Source: Phoenix dactylifera (Eukaryota > Streptophyta > Magnoliopsida > Arecales > Arecaceae). Taken from it: DNA of 64,000 bases. This document shows positions 22,401-33,963 of this stretch, one piece after another. The translations under genes were made by a program, and so were the position numbers. The stretch covers positions 6,490,605 through 6,554,604 of the forward strand of contig NC_052409.1 in the NCBI RefSeq assembly GCF_009389715.1, in the 5' to 3' direction. Under the pieces are notes generated by a model. The model was not told the origin of the DNA. It did no database searches and saw only the letters and a program-made list of their open reading frames with translations. Every line of letters begins with the position of its first letter. The stretch's first letter is position 1.

Positions 22401-25400
22401 GTGCAATCTATGGATGTTGGCACTAGTATATAAGCAGTAGTAATTGCCAATATAAGTCAGTGATTGGATGAAAGTTTGCAACTTTATTGTGAATCAAAAA
22501 CCCGAAATTCATAAGTAAAATTTCTCTGATCCCTTGTTCAATGAATTTGTTTGATCAACGTGAGGTATCATTTTCTCCCTTGCACTGATTCGATTTGGTG
22601 CACCATATGCCTTGCTCGCTAATAAAGCAAAGGTCTAAATTAAAATATGTTATTTATTTAACTTTTTGAGTTTTATTTTCATATAAATTGCTACTGTATC
22701 AAATCTTAAGAGTCTTTCATTTAACTCTTTAATTAGTACATTATGTGCTTGTTATTTTCTTGTATTTGGGGATGGATTTCTGGAGCTACTTTTCTGGTGG
22801 GTTTTTATGTCCTGTAGTATTATCATCTAAAGGGTCCACTTTAATCTAGGTTACACTGGAAAATGTTTAAATCATTAGGATTGTGATTTGAAAAAAAAAA
22901 TCTGATAGCCTTTATGTGATATGGAAGTTATGTTTACTCTATCTGGAAAGTCTTTAGTCCACCCAAGTAAATAGTTTCTATATGATTTGAGATTAGACGT
23001 CCTATTTTTGGTCAAATTGTTTAAGTAAGAGTTCTAGGTTCAATATAGGCAAGTTGGAAGTTCTTTTATGTTCAGAAAGCATTGCTTTGTGTTTGTTTTT
23101 GTCTCTTTTCTCTTTATACTTCTTTTCCTCTAATATACTTCTTCTTCTCTTTTTCCCTATTTTACTCTCTATCTTATTGTTCTGATAGTGATAGAAGAAC
23201 CATCGAGATCTGAAATTTATTTCACTATATATATAAACTTTATTCTGGCCCTAATGCTGAGGGCTGCACCACTGACACAGTCTAGTTTGTGCTTTATAAC
23301 CACTTATCTAGATCTTAATTATGGGATTTGATCATAAGTGGGAGAAAACATCTATACCAAATAGCTATCTTTGGTTTATTACATTGTTCCCACTTTGTTT
23401 TGTCTAGAGGCCTCTTTGACAGCAATACCTGTCAATAGTTGCATAGCTTCTTCTGTTCTCATTGGTTTTAATCACATGAAAGTTTTGGCTTGCTCTAGTC
23501 ATGTGTCTCTTTTGGTTCATAATCTTGAGCTCAAGGGTGATAATTATTATGAAACGTTTATGATATTCTTCCATATCACTTGGTTTGTTATCTTGAACAT
23601 CTTTGCAGTTAACTATTTCGAGCCATCATGCTTCTTTTCTTCCCATTGTCAAGACATTTAAGAATAATGAAGTGGAATAGGATGGTCATTGAAGGACTGA
23701 AAAGAGACTTTTGGTTGACCTATTGATGCTGCTGTTGAGAAGCACGTTTTGCCTTGCTAAACATCAAATTGTTGAATGAAATTGACCACCTCTGTCCAGC
23801 TGTCTTTTTAGGAACGGTATATACTGCTAATTCATATATTAGTTCTTGGATAACATTCTCTTCCAAATATGAAACCTGGTCACTTTTCTCTTATTTTGTT
23901 CAAGCTATCAAAGTCTATATAACCGGTACTGGAAACTGTACTAATATAGTACAGTCTGTAGGATATGGTATGCATTTCGTATTGCCACAGGCTCCCAATA
24001 CCATTTTCTCACTCCTAGTCATGATATTGCTTGAATTCGGGCTATATGGAGAAGTTCCACTTAGTTCAGATTGTTATGGTTCATATACTGAACTAAATCT
24101 TGGTACTGTATCAGTACCTTACAGGTACAGCTGGTATGTGGCGGTACAACTAATCTTGCAGGCCATGCTAAATTTATTTCAAAGGGGAGATAGCCTTATT
24201 TTATGATGTTGGTGGGTGTCCTCATCCTTGGTTAGTCATTGACTAGCACATGGGGGCTCATCGTACACTTCATTTAGGTGACTTCCACTATAAACCATCT
24301 TAAGATAAATGTGAATCATAAATTTCAGGATTTAAAGATGATCTAGTGCAAATCGTAGCTAACCCCCGCCCTTTCCTTTTATTGTATTTGTGCTTGCTTT
24401 GATGCTGGGCAGACAATTTGATTTTGTACTAATATTTAATTCTTTCTTTTTTTGAGTTGTTGTGAGGATCCTTCACATCTAAGACTCCTCCATGGATGCT
24501 TTGCATGGTGACTTAACACAAACACTACATATGTTTTTGCAAATCTTCCCTATGGTAAGATTGTTCGGATAGCCCCTTCATCATTCCCACCGCTCTCTCT
24601 TTCTGTCACTGGCTAGGTTTGTGGCTTGATCTTATGCCCTTATGCTTTCTCTCTTTGTTTTGATTGTTTTTGGCTTATTTGCTGACATAGTAGACTCCCA
24701 GAGATCTTCTGTATATGGTTATAGGATATGTGGTTGGGTCCCTAGTATGGATCTTAAATTTGCTTTATGTTCACATTTGCTTGCTGCTTGACTATTTCCG
24801 GTTTAGGCTGGTGATGAGATGTAAGCGTGTAGGCTTTCATTTTTCAGTTTTAATCTGCACTAGTTCTCCAACATTCTTATGCGCTAAATAGAAATCCTAG
24901 GCTGCATTACTCTTAAGTTTTAGGTGTTTTCCTACTCTAGTACTAATTTGTCAATAACATCTGGACTTTCATTTGCTAGTTGCGGAGCTGATCATGGGCC
25001 GGGCTTTGGCACAGAAAAGGTCAAATGCCTTAAGCCCGATTAAAAGTGAATAGAGTTTCGGCCTGAGGCCCGGCCCGTGATTAACTATAGCTAGCTGGCT
25101 ACTTGGTGACTCCCTTCTCCTGGAGGGACAAGAAACAAGATATTTTCTACCTCACTACAGCTGAATCTAAGTATTATTCCATGGTAAGCCCCACTTTTCA
25201 GGTGGCTTAGTTTATGGAAATAATTTTCCTTAACACCTCTCTATTTTGATAAGTTGGAGTTCTTTTCCGATCTCATCACTAAATATCCAATCTATAATGA
25301 GGGAGCCAAGATGTCAAGATCAACTGTCACTATGTTCATCGCCATTATGCTAGTGCTCGCATCTACTTAGCAAACTCTGAGCTTATGACCCTTGTTCGAG

Positions 25401-28400
25401 GGGTTGCTTGCATAATTCTTAAATTGAATTATGTTACTTGTCTTTGATGTTCTTTTTGTCTTACTAACTTGAAAATACATATGTATACATATATTTCTGG
25501 GATTGTGCCCCAATGAGAAATGCTTGCTTTCCACATTTCATCACAAATTCTCAACACAAAGCTTAGTAGCTAGCTAATGTCAATCCATTCATCAAGCACC
25601 TTTCTTTACATTGGTTGCTTAAGAAAATGCAAGTTAATTATCTTTTCGATGACTTATTTGCTTATTAACGGCTTATCCTATTTGAGTCTTGACATTTAAG
25701 TGGGAAAGCTAATTCTCTTTCGTGATTCTAGTTTTTTCACATTATCTCTTTCCCATTTGATGTCTGACTTGCACCGTATACTCACTAGTTGAGGTCGGCT
25801 TCATGCATCCTTTTTCTCCATTCTGCTTTGTTTAGGGTTACACTTTCTGAAAGATGCAACAATATCAAGTCTTTTATTGCTATGTTATCCCATGTGATTT
25901 TCGGTCTGCCTCTACCCTGTTATTCTTTTACATATATCAAACCACTTCTTCGTACTGTGCATCTCTTGGCCTACGCTGTACATATCCAAACCATTAAAGT
26001 CGTAATTTTCTCAGTTTGTCCACAATTAGTGCGACTTCTACCTTGTTACACATGTTTTTATTTCTTATTCTACCTTTTCTTATATTATCACACATGCATC
26101 TTGATATTTTCATTTCAGCCACACTTGTCTTGCACATATGCTATTTTCTAACCGCCCACAATATTTTGTACCATAAAGCATAGCTGGTTGTATGGTTGTG
26201 CTATTAAATTTTTTCTTTAATTTAGCAGGTGTCCTCTGATCATATAATTTCTTAGATGCACTTCTCTCCATTTTATCTGCCTTGCTTTAATCTTATGGAT
26301 AACATCTTCTTCAATCTTCCTATCCTTATGAATAATTGATCCTAAATATCGAAAATGATCACTTATAGAAACTTCATTATTCTCAATTTTCACTTTACCT
26401 TCATCTCTTACTAAAACTATATTTCATATATTCCGTCTTGATTCTGCTTAATCTGAAACTCTTAGATTCTCACTCCTCTATAATTCCAACTCATGATCAA
26501 TTCCAATCTTAATTTCATCCACTAAGATTATATCATCCATAAATAGCGTGCACCAAGGAATATTGTCTTGAATATGCCTATTAAGCTCATTTATAACTAG
26601 CACAAAAAGGTAAGTATTTAGAGTCGATCCTACTGTAGACCCATTGTGATTGGAAACATACTTGTATTTCCATCAATAGTTCTCACTTCCACTAGATATC
26701 CTTAATCACATTAATATAATTACAGGAAACTCCTTTCTTTTCTAACACTCATTACAAAACTTCTCTAGACATTCTATCGCATGCTTTCTCTATATTTTTT
26801 ATTAACCTCTGAAGAAGAAAAATAGCTTCTGTATTCGACCTTCTTAGCATAAAATCTAATAGATTCTCTAATATATTTGTGTTACACCTCAATCTATGCT
26901 CAATCATTCTTTCCCAAAGTTTCATAGTATTGTTCATGAGTATAATACCACAATAGTTAAAATTATTTTTGAATATTTCCTTTATGCTTATAAATCGGTA
27001 CTATAATGCTCTGCCTACAATTATCAGGCATTTTCTTGGTCTTTAAAATCTGATTAAACAAATTAGTCAATCAAGTTACTCCTACATATGGGTGGCAATG
27101 CTCAACCTTTTTGACCCATTTAACTTGATTCAATTTGTTGTAGGTCGGGTTGGGTTATTTATTTAATAAAATAGTCGGGTTGGGTTATCTATTTAATAAA
27201 ATGGTCAGGTTAGGGTCTGGATTTTTGACTCATTTATTAAATAGGTCTGGTTTGGGTTGACAAATTTTTGACCTAACTTGTATCCGACCTGACCCATATC
27301 TCGTCCAACTTGACATGATTGCCACCTATTTCCCCATCACCTAAAGACTTCCAAATCTCAATAGGGATTCTATGAGGTACAACCTTTTTTCCTATTTTCA
27401 TCTTTTTGATATCCACTGTTATCTCAGATACTCTAATTCTACATATGCCTTAACCACTAAGGAGGATGATTGCATTTATTATATAAGTGTGAGTTGTTTT
27501 TAAGTTCACTGCCTGAGAAGTTGATTTTTACTTGCTTATAGTATGTGATATATGTCTGCGCTGTTGCTTCTTGCATTCTTTAAAATTGACATATCTATGA
27601 CAGAAATGAAGGGGGTTTTGTGTTATAACTACTCTAATATACAATTTAGTTTAATAAAGTTTGCGATTGTTCTTTGCATTTTATTTTTTTTAAGATATTT
27701 GATGTTGTTGCAGATATACCAAATATACAATCACATCGTTAGAGAAAATGCACAAGCCCAGACTCTATGTTGAGCAAGATCTTGGGATACCTCTCGACCT
27801 ACTTGATGCTAGTGTATACAAGTAAGAGATCTAGCAATAACTTCGCGCTGGAACTTTAATTCCTTTTACAATGTTTTCAGTTGCTTATTTGCATATTTAC
27901 ATCATTCTCCAGTCCTCCCAAAGTGCGTCCTCCCCTTGCATCAGAAGATCAAGAGTTATTGCGTGATGATGAGGTAGCAACACCTATCAAACGAGAAGGT
28001 ATAAAGAAGAAAGACCGGCCTACTGATAAAGGTGTTTCGTGGTTGGTCAAGACTCAATACATTTCTCCGCTGAGCACAGATGTGACTAAACTTGTAGGTG
28101 TTGTTGCTGCATAGCGAAGGAATTTTATGCTTTAAGTTAATTTTCAATTTTTCTGCGGCAATGGACGTAGTTGCTAACTCAATATGCATCGTCAATTCTA
28201 GTCTTTAACTGAAAAGCAAGCAAAGGAAATGCGGGAAAACAGAGAAGGTAGGAATGCTTTCTTGGAGAATCTTAACAACAGGTACATAAATGTATATCTA
28301 TTGTTAACATGTTTCTTTAATGAGAGTTTTTACTGTAATCAAGAAATTTGACATTTATTTTTGATAATTGCTTCAATTATCTATGTATAGGGAAAAGCAA

Positions 28401-31400
28401 ATACAGGCCATTGAAGAATCTTTCGAGGCAGCCCAATTACCTCCTATCCATCAAACTAATCCTAAATTACAGGCTGTGGAGATTCTGCCTTTGTTACCTA
28501 ATTTCGATCGGTATATTTCACAAGCTCTTAATAGTTATGTTCTTTATCATTATACACTTACTTTTCGGTAAATTCACCTAGTAGATTGACTGTGCACATT
28601 GCGTTTATGATTGCCTATCTGTGTTGTTATTGTCTATTTATTTTGTCTACTCTAAATAAATAGAAGAGGGTGCTTCAGTCGCTTCAATTCTGGCAGGAGT
28701 AATAGTTAAAACAAAAAAAAATCGTATGGATATCACTGGAGATCTAATATTCGGTTCTCACTATTGCTATAATCTGTTGATTATCTATAATATAACTGTT
28801 GAGGTTGAAAAAACAATTGAAACTTCTACACTGTTCAGATCTTTCACTATTGTATTATTTTGGTAGAAGTTGGAGCAATCTTGGAGTAGTCCTGTATTTT
28901 CCACTACCATAAAAGAAACATTTGTTGCCTGTGTGCCAGACATAATTGTAGGGTACCAGGCTTTCATTCTGTAATAGATACGAGATCGATCTGAAAAAAT
29001 CTATTCTGATAAACAGACAAAATCTTTCATGATCCATACCATTACTTGAAAGATGCACTAGTATAAGTAACGTGCCTCCATAAAGTAAGCAAGTTTTTCT
29101 TTCTCAAGAACAAGCTTTAAGTAAACAACAGGATTATTTTCTAGTTTATTTATTTAAATTTTGTGCATCTTTGTTTATTTAAATTCTGTGTTCAAAATGA
29201 CTTTTTGTGTGACAAAAAGGCGTGGAATAATAAGTTTTGCAAGATGATTTGACTGATCTAATTATGGGATCAGTTCATATTGGGATTCATTTTAATTATG
29301 TTTGTAATCCAGTTCAATGTTGACCACTAACTTGGTTGACGACAATTTGCTATACTAGGTATGAAGATCAGTTTGCTATGTTAACCTTTGATGGAGATCC
29401 AACAGCTGATGCAGAGCAATACAAGAAATTACACAATTCTATTCGTGATGAGCATGAATCACAGGTGAATTGTGTTCAAAATGGGCTCACATGTGGGTAT
29501 TCACATATTGTAATTATGCATTTTTCTTTATGTATAACACTAGATATTTTATAACTTATATTTTATTTTGCTATTGTACTTTGCTCTTTTTGGCTTATAG
29601 TTTCCTTCTAGATGGATGCAATTTCCTATATCAGACCTTGGAAGGGTGAAAGTTGTTCGGATAATTCAAATACAATTTTCTATATCAGACCTTGGAAGGG
29701 GTTGTTCGGATAATATTCATCTAGATCCATTTTTATATTTAAATCTATCTGAATATGGATAGAAATTTGAGCATCCAACTAATATTTGTATATGTATCTA
29801 TATCTGTCAAAAAAAATGGATATGAATATAGATAGGCAACTACCTAATCTGTATCCAAATATCCAATTTTACTTGTGACCCTATTTAATTTTATATAGAA
29901 CTCATGATTTTTTTAAAAAAATAAATAACCACATTAGCATACTATTGACTTGATTTATCATCCACTCAGTAATATTTTTGATTTTGTGGTTATAAAGTTT
30001 AATTATCCAACTTATATCTGTATTTATATCCATACTTCCAATATCTGATTTGTATTCATATCTATTTAAAATAAATATAGATGTAAATTTTTGCATCTGT
30101 CTAGCATCTGCATCTGTATTTGTATTCATCGGACAAAATAAATATGGAAATGGAAATACTAATATCCGTTCTGTATCCGATCTGGTTTCAACCCTACTTC
30201 TTCTCAATCTGTCTAGACATTGTATGGAAAATTGGTGGATTACACAATTGAATGAGTAAAAAAATTAAAATTGCACGATCAGAAGGTAAGTCTCCGCCTC
30301 CTGGCTATCCTTTTAACTTTTATGCTAGCCCCCCCTCCTATCTAAAGATGCCTTGGGCTAGGATTTCAATACCAATTCAGAGGGTTGACACAATATTGCA
30401 AGCTGGTATGAACACATTTTAACTTTAATGGATTGTACAGTGAACATTAAAGATGACCCCACATAGATGGGATAAGGCTGCTGATCGAAGTTGGTTATAT
30501 CGAATTATTTTTGTAGAACTATTTTTTTTTCCCAGCAACTAATAAATTTTACTTTGCATTTTGTACAAACTCCCTATATGGTTTGATCAGAAAATAGAAA
30601 ACCTTCCCTTATCGCATTGTGGTGGCTGCTTTATATGCAATTTGGATTCATCTTTGTATGCAATTTGGATTCATCATGTTACTTCATCTTATATATTCTC
30701 TGTGTCTTCCATCATATTAGTTGTGTTTTATCATTTTGTAAGTGAAATCTTACTCATCTTGCTTGTTTTGTGCTGCTAAAATAGGAACATCATTTTTATT
30801 TCTTTTGCAAAATAGAAGCAGCATGCTTCTTTATACGTTTCTGATGACAATTTGACTTAGCTATTTTCAAAAAATGGACTTGTTTGTTGGCGGTCCCACT
30901 TTACTGCAATATTAATTAGCTGTAGTTCTTTATGTCAAAAGATTCTTCTTTCTGTCAACGGGGGCAAATGCTGTGAGTTTTGGGTGTATATTCCGTGGGT
31001 AAACTAATGCAGTCATGACATTATTCTTGCATCTCCATTTTGTTAAAATCTTTACTTGCTCCGCTCTCAGTGCATATTATGCTCCTTCACAGGCTATAGT
31101 GAAGAGTTTTGTAGCAAATGGTTCGGATCCTACAAAACCAGAGAAGTTTTTGGCATACATGGTTCCTGCACCTGACGAGGTATTGTGTTACTGTTGTTCC
31201 CACTTTTAATACGAATCATGAAGCAGAGTTGGTTAGCGTGTTGTTTCATTTTGTGATAGTGTGAAATACTTGCATGTTATCCTGCAGAATTGTATATTAT
31301 TGGAATTCAGCACTTATTCTTATCATCTTTCTGTCATACATTTGCATAGTGACAGTGTTCCTCATGCTTATTATTGGCAGCTGTCAAAGGATATGTATGA

Positions 31401-33500
31401 TGAAAATGAAGATATATCATACTCCTGGGTTAGAGAGTATCATTGGGATGTAAGTATCTTATATGTCATTGTATATTCCTTCTTCTTCTTCTTCTCTAAT
31501 GCTTATACAGGAATTTTGAATTTACATTTGTTTTTTCTTATATGGAAGCGCTAATTGAAAAAAATATACAACATTGCTGAACTTGATTTTTTTTTCTTTT
31601 TTGGTTATAGGTAAGGGGTGATGATGCTGATGACCCGACAACTTACCTCGTTACTTTTGACAACAAAGCTGCCCGATATTTGGTAATATTAGATTTCTTC
31701 ATTATGTTACTGGGGGTTTGATATGGTGGTCTTGATGCATAATAAGTCTTGTTATGCAGCCTCTACCCACAAGGCTTGTTTTACAAAAGAAGAGGGCGAA
31801 AGAAGGAAGGTTTGGAGATGAGACTGAGCATTTTCCTGTGCCCTCAAGGGTGACTGTGAGGAGGAGATCAGCTGTTGCTATTGGAGAATTGAAGGAGCAT
31901 GGAGAAATATCTGTGAAAAAAGTATAGCTTTTCACCTTTCAAATTTCAGATATATTGCACTTCGGGAGTGAATCTGTTAAATTTGCATCTAGTTTGAAGT
32001 TATCATTGCAGAATGATGTGTCAAAAATTTCATATTGAATGATCAGTGCAGAATGGTTCCCTGCGCCTGCGCGGGAGATTTAATGCCACAGAGTGGCATT
32101 TAATGTCACTCTGTGGCATTTAACGCGGGGCGCGCGGACGCCCGTGCGCTTAGCTCTGTCGGTACCGGTTCAGTACCGTTCAAACTGGTCTGAACCGGTC
32201 CGGTAGGCGACCGGTAGGCCAATCGGTACTGGTATGGCGTACCTTGCCAGTAAGTAAATGTCGATGCTAGATAAAACTTTGGGGCTTTCTTCTTTGTTTT
32301 TCTTGGATTGATTCATTAATATTTGCAAGGCTTTTTAGTATGGTGACCCAATTCCATATGCCACATATGCCTACTTAGGTTCCTGCTGGGATTCTAGACA
32401 TTTTCTCCATTTTATTTCTTTTCTCTTCTATGATGTTATCGAGCACACATGCCTTGCTGGGTTATTTTTTTAGAAATCAGAGCCTGGTGTTTCGCATACC
32501 TTGCTAGATGTTTGCATTGTAGCTGGAGAGAAAATATAAATATAGTAGATAAACAGAAACAAAAGCAAAACCAGAAGTCTATTTTATAAACTTTCTTACT
32601 CTAGCTTCCAGTCCCAAAGTTGAGGTGCGAGCACTTTATTGTCACCTTAACTGAACTCAGATTGCTTGACATTCAGCTGTCTGTACTTAATCAAGGACCC
32701 CTTGATGCACTGCTGTGGGCTGTAATTAGGCAACATCAGTCTGGTTTCTAGTTGATACAATCATCATCCCCGTATAGTCTTGGTCATAACCTTGCAATCC
32801 AAAGGAGTGGTCATGATCTACAACTGTCTGCTACATTGCCCAGTGTACTCGTAGAACTTTTTTGCATCCAAGTGCAAAAGTGGTGGTGGGAGATGAGAAG
32901 TTTTCGGATGGATACTGTTGATAATTGATGTAGCAACATCTTTATATATGCAGTCTCTCTCTCTCTCTCGCTCGCTCACCATGATGAAAAGGGGGAAGGG
33001 AAGGTTTTAGACTTGTCAACCTTTGTGAAATAAAACTCTTATTGATCAATCTACTGAACAATCACATTAAGACTGGTATTTACAGATCGCGATGATATCA
33101 GTAATTGAGGTGCTCGTAGATGTAACTAGGTGTATTTCCATCTGGTTTCATGTACAAAACCCTTCGAACTGTTAAACATTTGTTCATGTGGTAGTCTTAA
33201 TTTTCTTTTTTTTTAAAAAAGTACTAGTTTTGTAGTTTGGCCACATGCACTTTAAAAGTTTGCAATGTATAAACCAATTTTATGAAGGATATTTAGAAGG
33301 CTGATTTTATCGATTATATCCTTGGAACTTTTTTTTTCCTTTCAATATCAGCTAATTGCTGCTGGTTTTGAAACTTTCATTTGTTCTTTTATCTTTTTCT
33401 GAGTACATTGTTTATTCATTCATTGCCGGTAGTTACTTCATTGATTCGCTGAGCATGTCAAGAAGTTAAAGATATTAGAAGTAAAATAAAATCTTAGTGC

Positions 33501-33561
<61 letters not shown>

Positions 33562-33753
33562 TTTTGATGATTTATATTAGAATTATCTCCATGTGTTCTC
33601 AATATGTCTCTTGACATTTTTCAGGATCAGATAGATATTATGAGTTTAAAGGGGGGAAGGTTTTCAAGGGATGATGACTTTGAAAGACAGCATAAACTTG
33701 CACGATTGGATGACATGGATCAGTTCAGCGGGGAGGAAGACATGTCTGATTAG
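19411..33753 (+). CDS. ELF7: RNA polymerase II-associated factor 1 (PAF1; ELF7/VIP2-type), 12 exons
   Basis: PAF1 subunit of the Paf1 complex, which travels with RNA polymerase II and promotes H2B ubiquitination and H3K4/K36 methylation. In Arabidopsis loss of ELF7/VIP2 lowers FLC expression and causes early flowering. Exons: 19411-20342, 21871-21939, 27714-27821, 27913-28093, 28202-28281, 28391-28510, 29359-29464, 31093-31179, 31381-31449, 31611-31682, 31760-31921, 33625-33753. All junctions are GT-AG, phases agree, and they give 2115 nt, 704 residues plus TAG. Residues 1-200 are extremely proline-rich with several runs of 7-9 P. About 220-262 is a charged, probably coiled-coil stretch (EEERRARKRKEYEKQKMENK). 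The PAF1 domain begins near 296 (KFRNELPDPTAQPKLL, KYTITSLEKMHKPRLYVEQD, SWLVKTQYISPL, ESLTEKQAKE-like SLTEKQAKEM). The C terminus is acidic. The start ATG has G at -3 and +4. Intron 2 is 5.8 kb and full of transposon debris. Confidence 0.95.
20343..21870 (+). other. PAF1 intron 1
   Basis: Bounded by AA|GTGAGT and a pyrimidine-rich ATTGCAG|G. The codon for K is split across it. No gene or mobile element was recognised inside. About 21260-21440 is rich in GGCATG/GTGC words similar to sequence at the far right edge of the window. Confidence 0.7.
23915..24155. repeat. GGTACNGTAC dispersed repeat, copy in PAF1 intron 2
   Basis: Carries clustered GTAC-containing words (ACCGGTACTGG, ATAGTACAGT, TTGGTACTGTATCAGTACC, ACAGGTACAGC). 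Similar clusters lie at about 32157-32250, 36140-36310, 49195-49330, 49415-49600 and 58270-58410. It is non-coding despite being open in one frame. Confidence 0.45.
25115..25260 (+). pseudogene. Ty1/copia RNase H fragment
   Basis: A frame at about 25126-25190 reads KKQDIFYLTTAESKYYSM. It corresponds to the copia RNase H motif around the conserved 'AE(A/S)EY' residues. An in-frame stop follows a few codons later and no other copia domain is intact nearby. It is an old fragment in PAF1 intron 2. Confidence 0.6.
25785..27440 (-). pseudogene. RTE-type LINE reverse transcriptase remnant, interrupted
   Basis: Reading the minus strand from about 27440 downward, fragments match plant RTE LINE reverse transcriptase in order. 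They are IPIEIWKSLGDG (near 27350), LTNLFNQILKTKKMPDN (near 27030), MKLWERMIEHRLR (26925-26890), then the region of the FADD catalytic box, here changed to FMDD (near 26540). Last come C-terminal segments such as PAMLYGT and RLRWFGHVQRRP-like text (to about 25950). Many stops and frameshifts make it dead. The copy is split between about 27088 and 27330 by a family B repeat. It lies antisense inside PAF1 intron 2. Confidence 0.8.
27088..27330. mobile_element. Family B element nested inside the RTE LINE
   Basis: The segment runs from GGGTGGCAATGC to CATGATTGCCACC, so its ends are short inverted repeats (GGTGGCAAT/ATTGCCACC). Its interior has the block order of the copies near 2405 and 15711, with a short internal duplication of GGTTGGGTTATYTATTTAAT. 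The reverse transcriptase frame on either side resumes in register of meaning (IWKSLGDG to the right, VGVT-LTNLFN to the left), so this is an insertion. The target duplication is not clear. Confidence 0.75.
29630..30245. repeat. PAF1 intron 7 repeats: ~54-bp duplication and TATCTATATC-rich tract
   Basis: The words ATATCAGACCTTGGAAGGG and TTGTTCGGATAAT occur twice within 29631-29730, a local duplication of about 50 bp. From about 29715 to 30190 the sequence is rich in ATCTGTATC/GATATGGATA words on both strands, resembling a decayed dispersed repeat. No coding potential. Confidence 0.45.
30440..30510 (+). repeat. Possible RTE LINE 3'-end fragment
   Basis: GACCCCACATAGATGGGATAAGGCT at about 30453-30477 resembles the conserved 3' end of plant RTE elements (GACCCACATAGTGGGATAAGGCT-like). 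It is short and isolated inside PAF1 intron 7. Confidence 0.4.
32050..32255. repeat. GC-rich hairpin plus GTACCGG repeat in PAF1 intron 11
   Basis: A perfect 14-bp inverted repeat, AATGCCACAGAGTG (32082-32095) and its complement at 32107-32120, has an 11-base loop. It is followed by a GC-rich stretch (GCGGGGCGCGCGGACGCCC) and then clustered GGTACCGGT words at 32157-32250. The base composition contrasts with the AT-rich intron around it, so this is probably an inserted element, but no ends were defined. Confidence 0.5.
33503..33558. repeat. (AT)n microsatellite
   Basis: About 27 TA units in PAF1 intron 11, ending some 65 bp before the last exon. Confidence 0.85.
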
Positions 33754-33949
33754 TTACCAGCAATGCATCAACCGTCCCATGTAAAGAATATTTATCTGTC
33801 AAGAGATGTATAGTACTGGACTATTGTTAATCCAGGCAGAGATACTGAAGCACATCCAACCACCATAGATGTTAGGCGAGGTGGTAGTGTTTCTCCATAT
33901 GTTTGTTCCAATCATAAGGCATGTGCTTGCAAGTGATGGTTGGCTTTTG

Positions 33950-33962
33950 TGGTAATAAATGA
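33950..33962 (+). terminator. Possible PAF1 polyadenylation signal
   Basis: GGTAATAAATGAA at 33951-33963 contains AATAAA about 200 nt after the PAF1 stop codon. This is a plausible near-upstream element. Plant signals are loose, so confidence is limited. Confidence 0.35.
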
Positions 33963-33963
33963 A

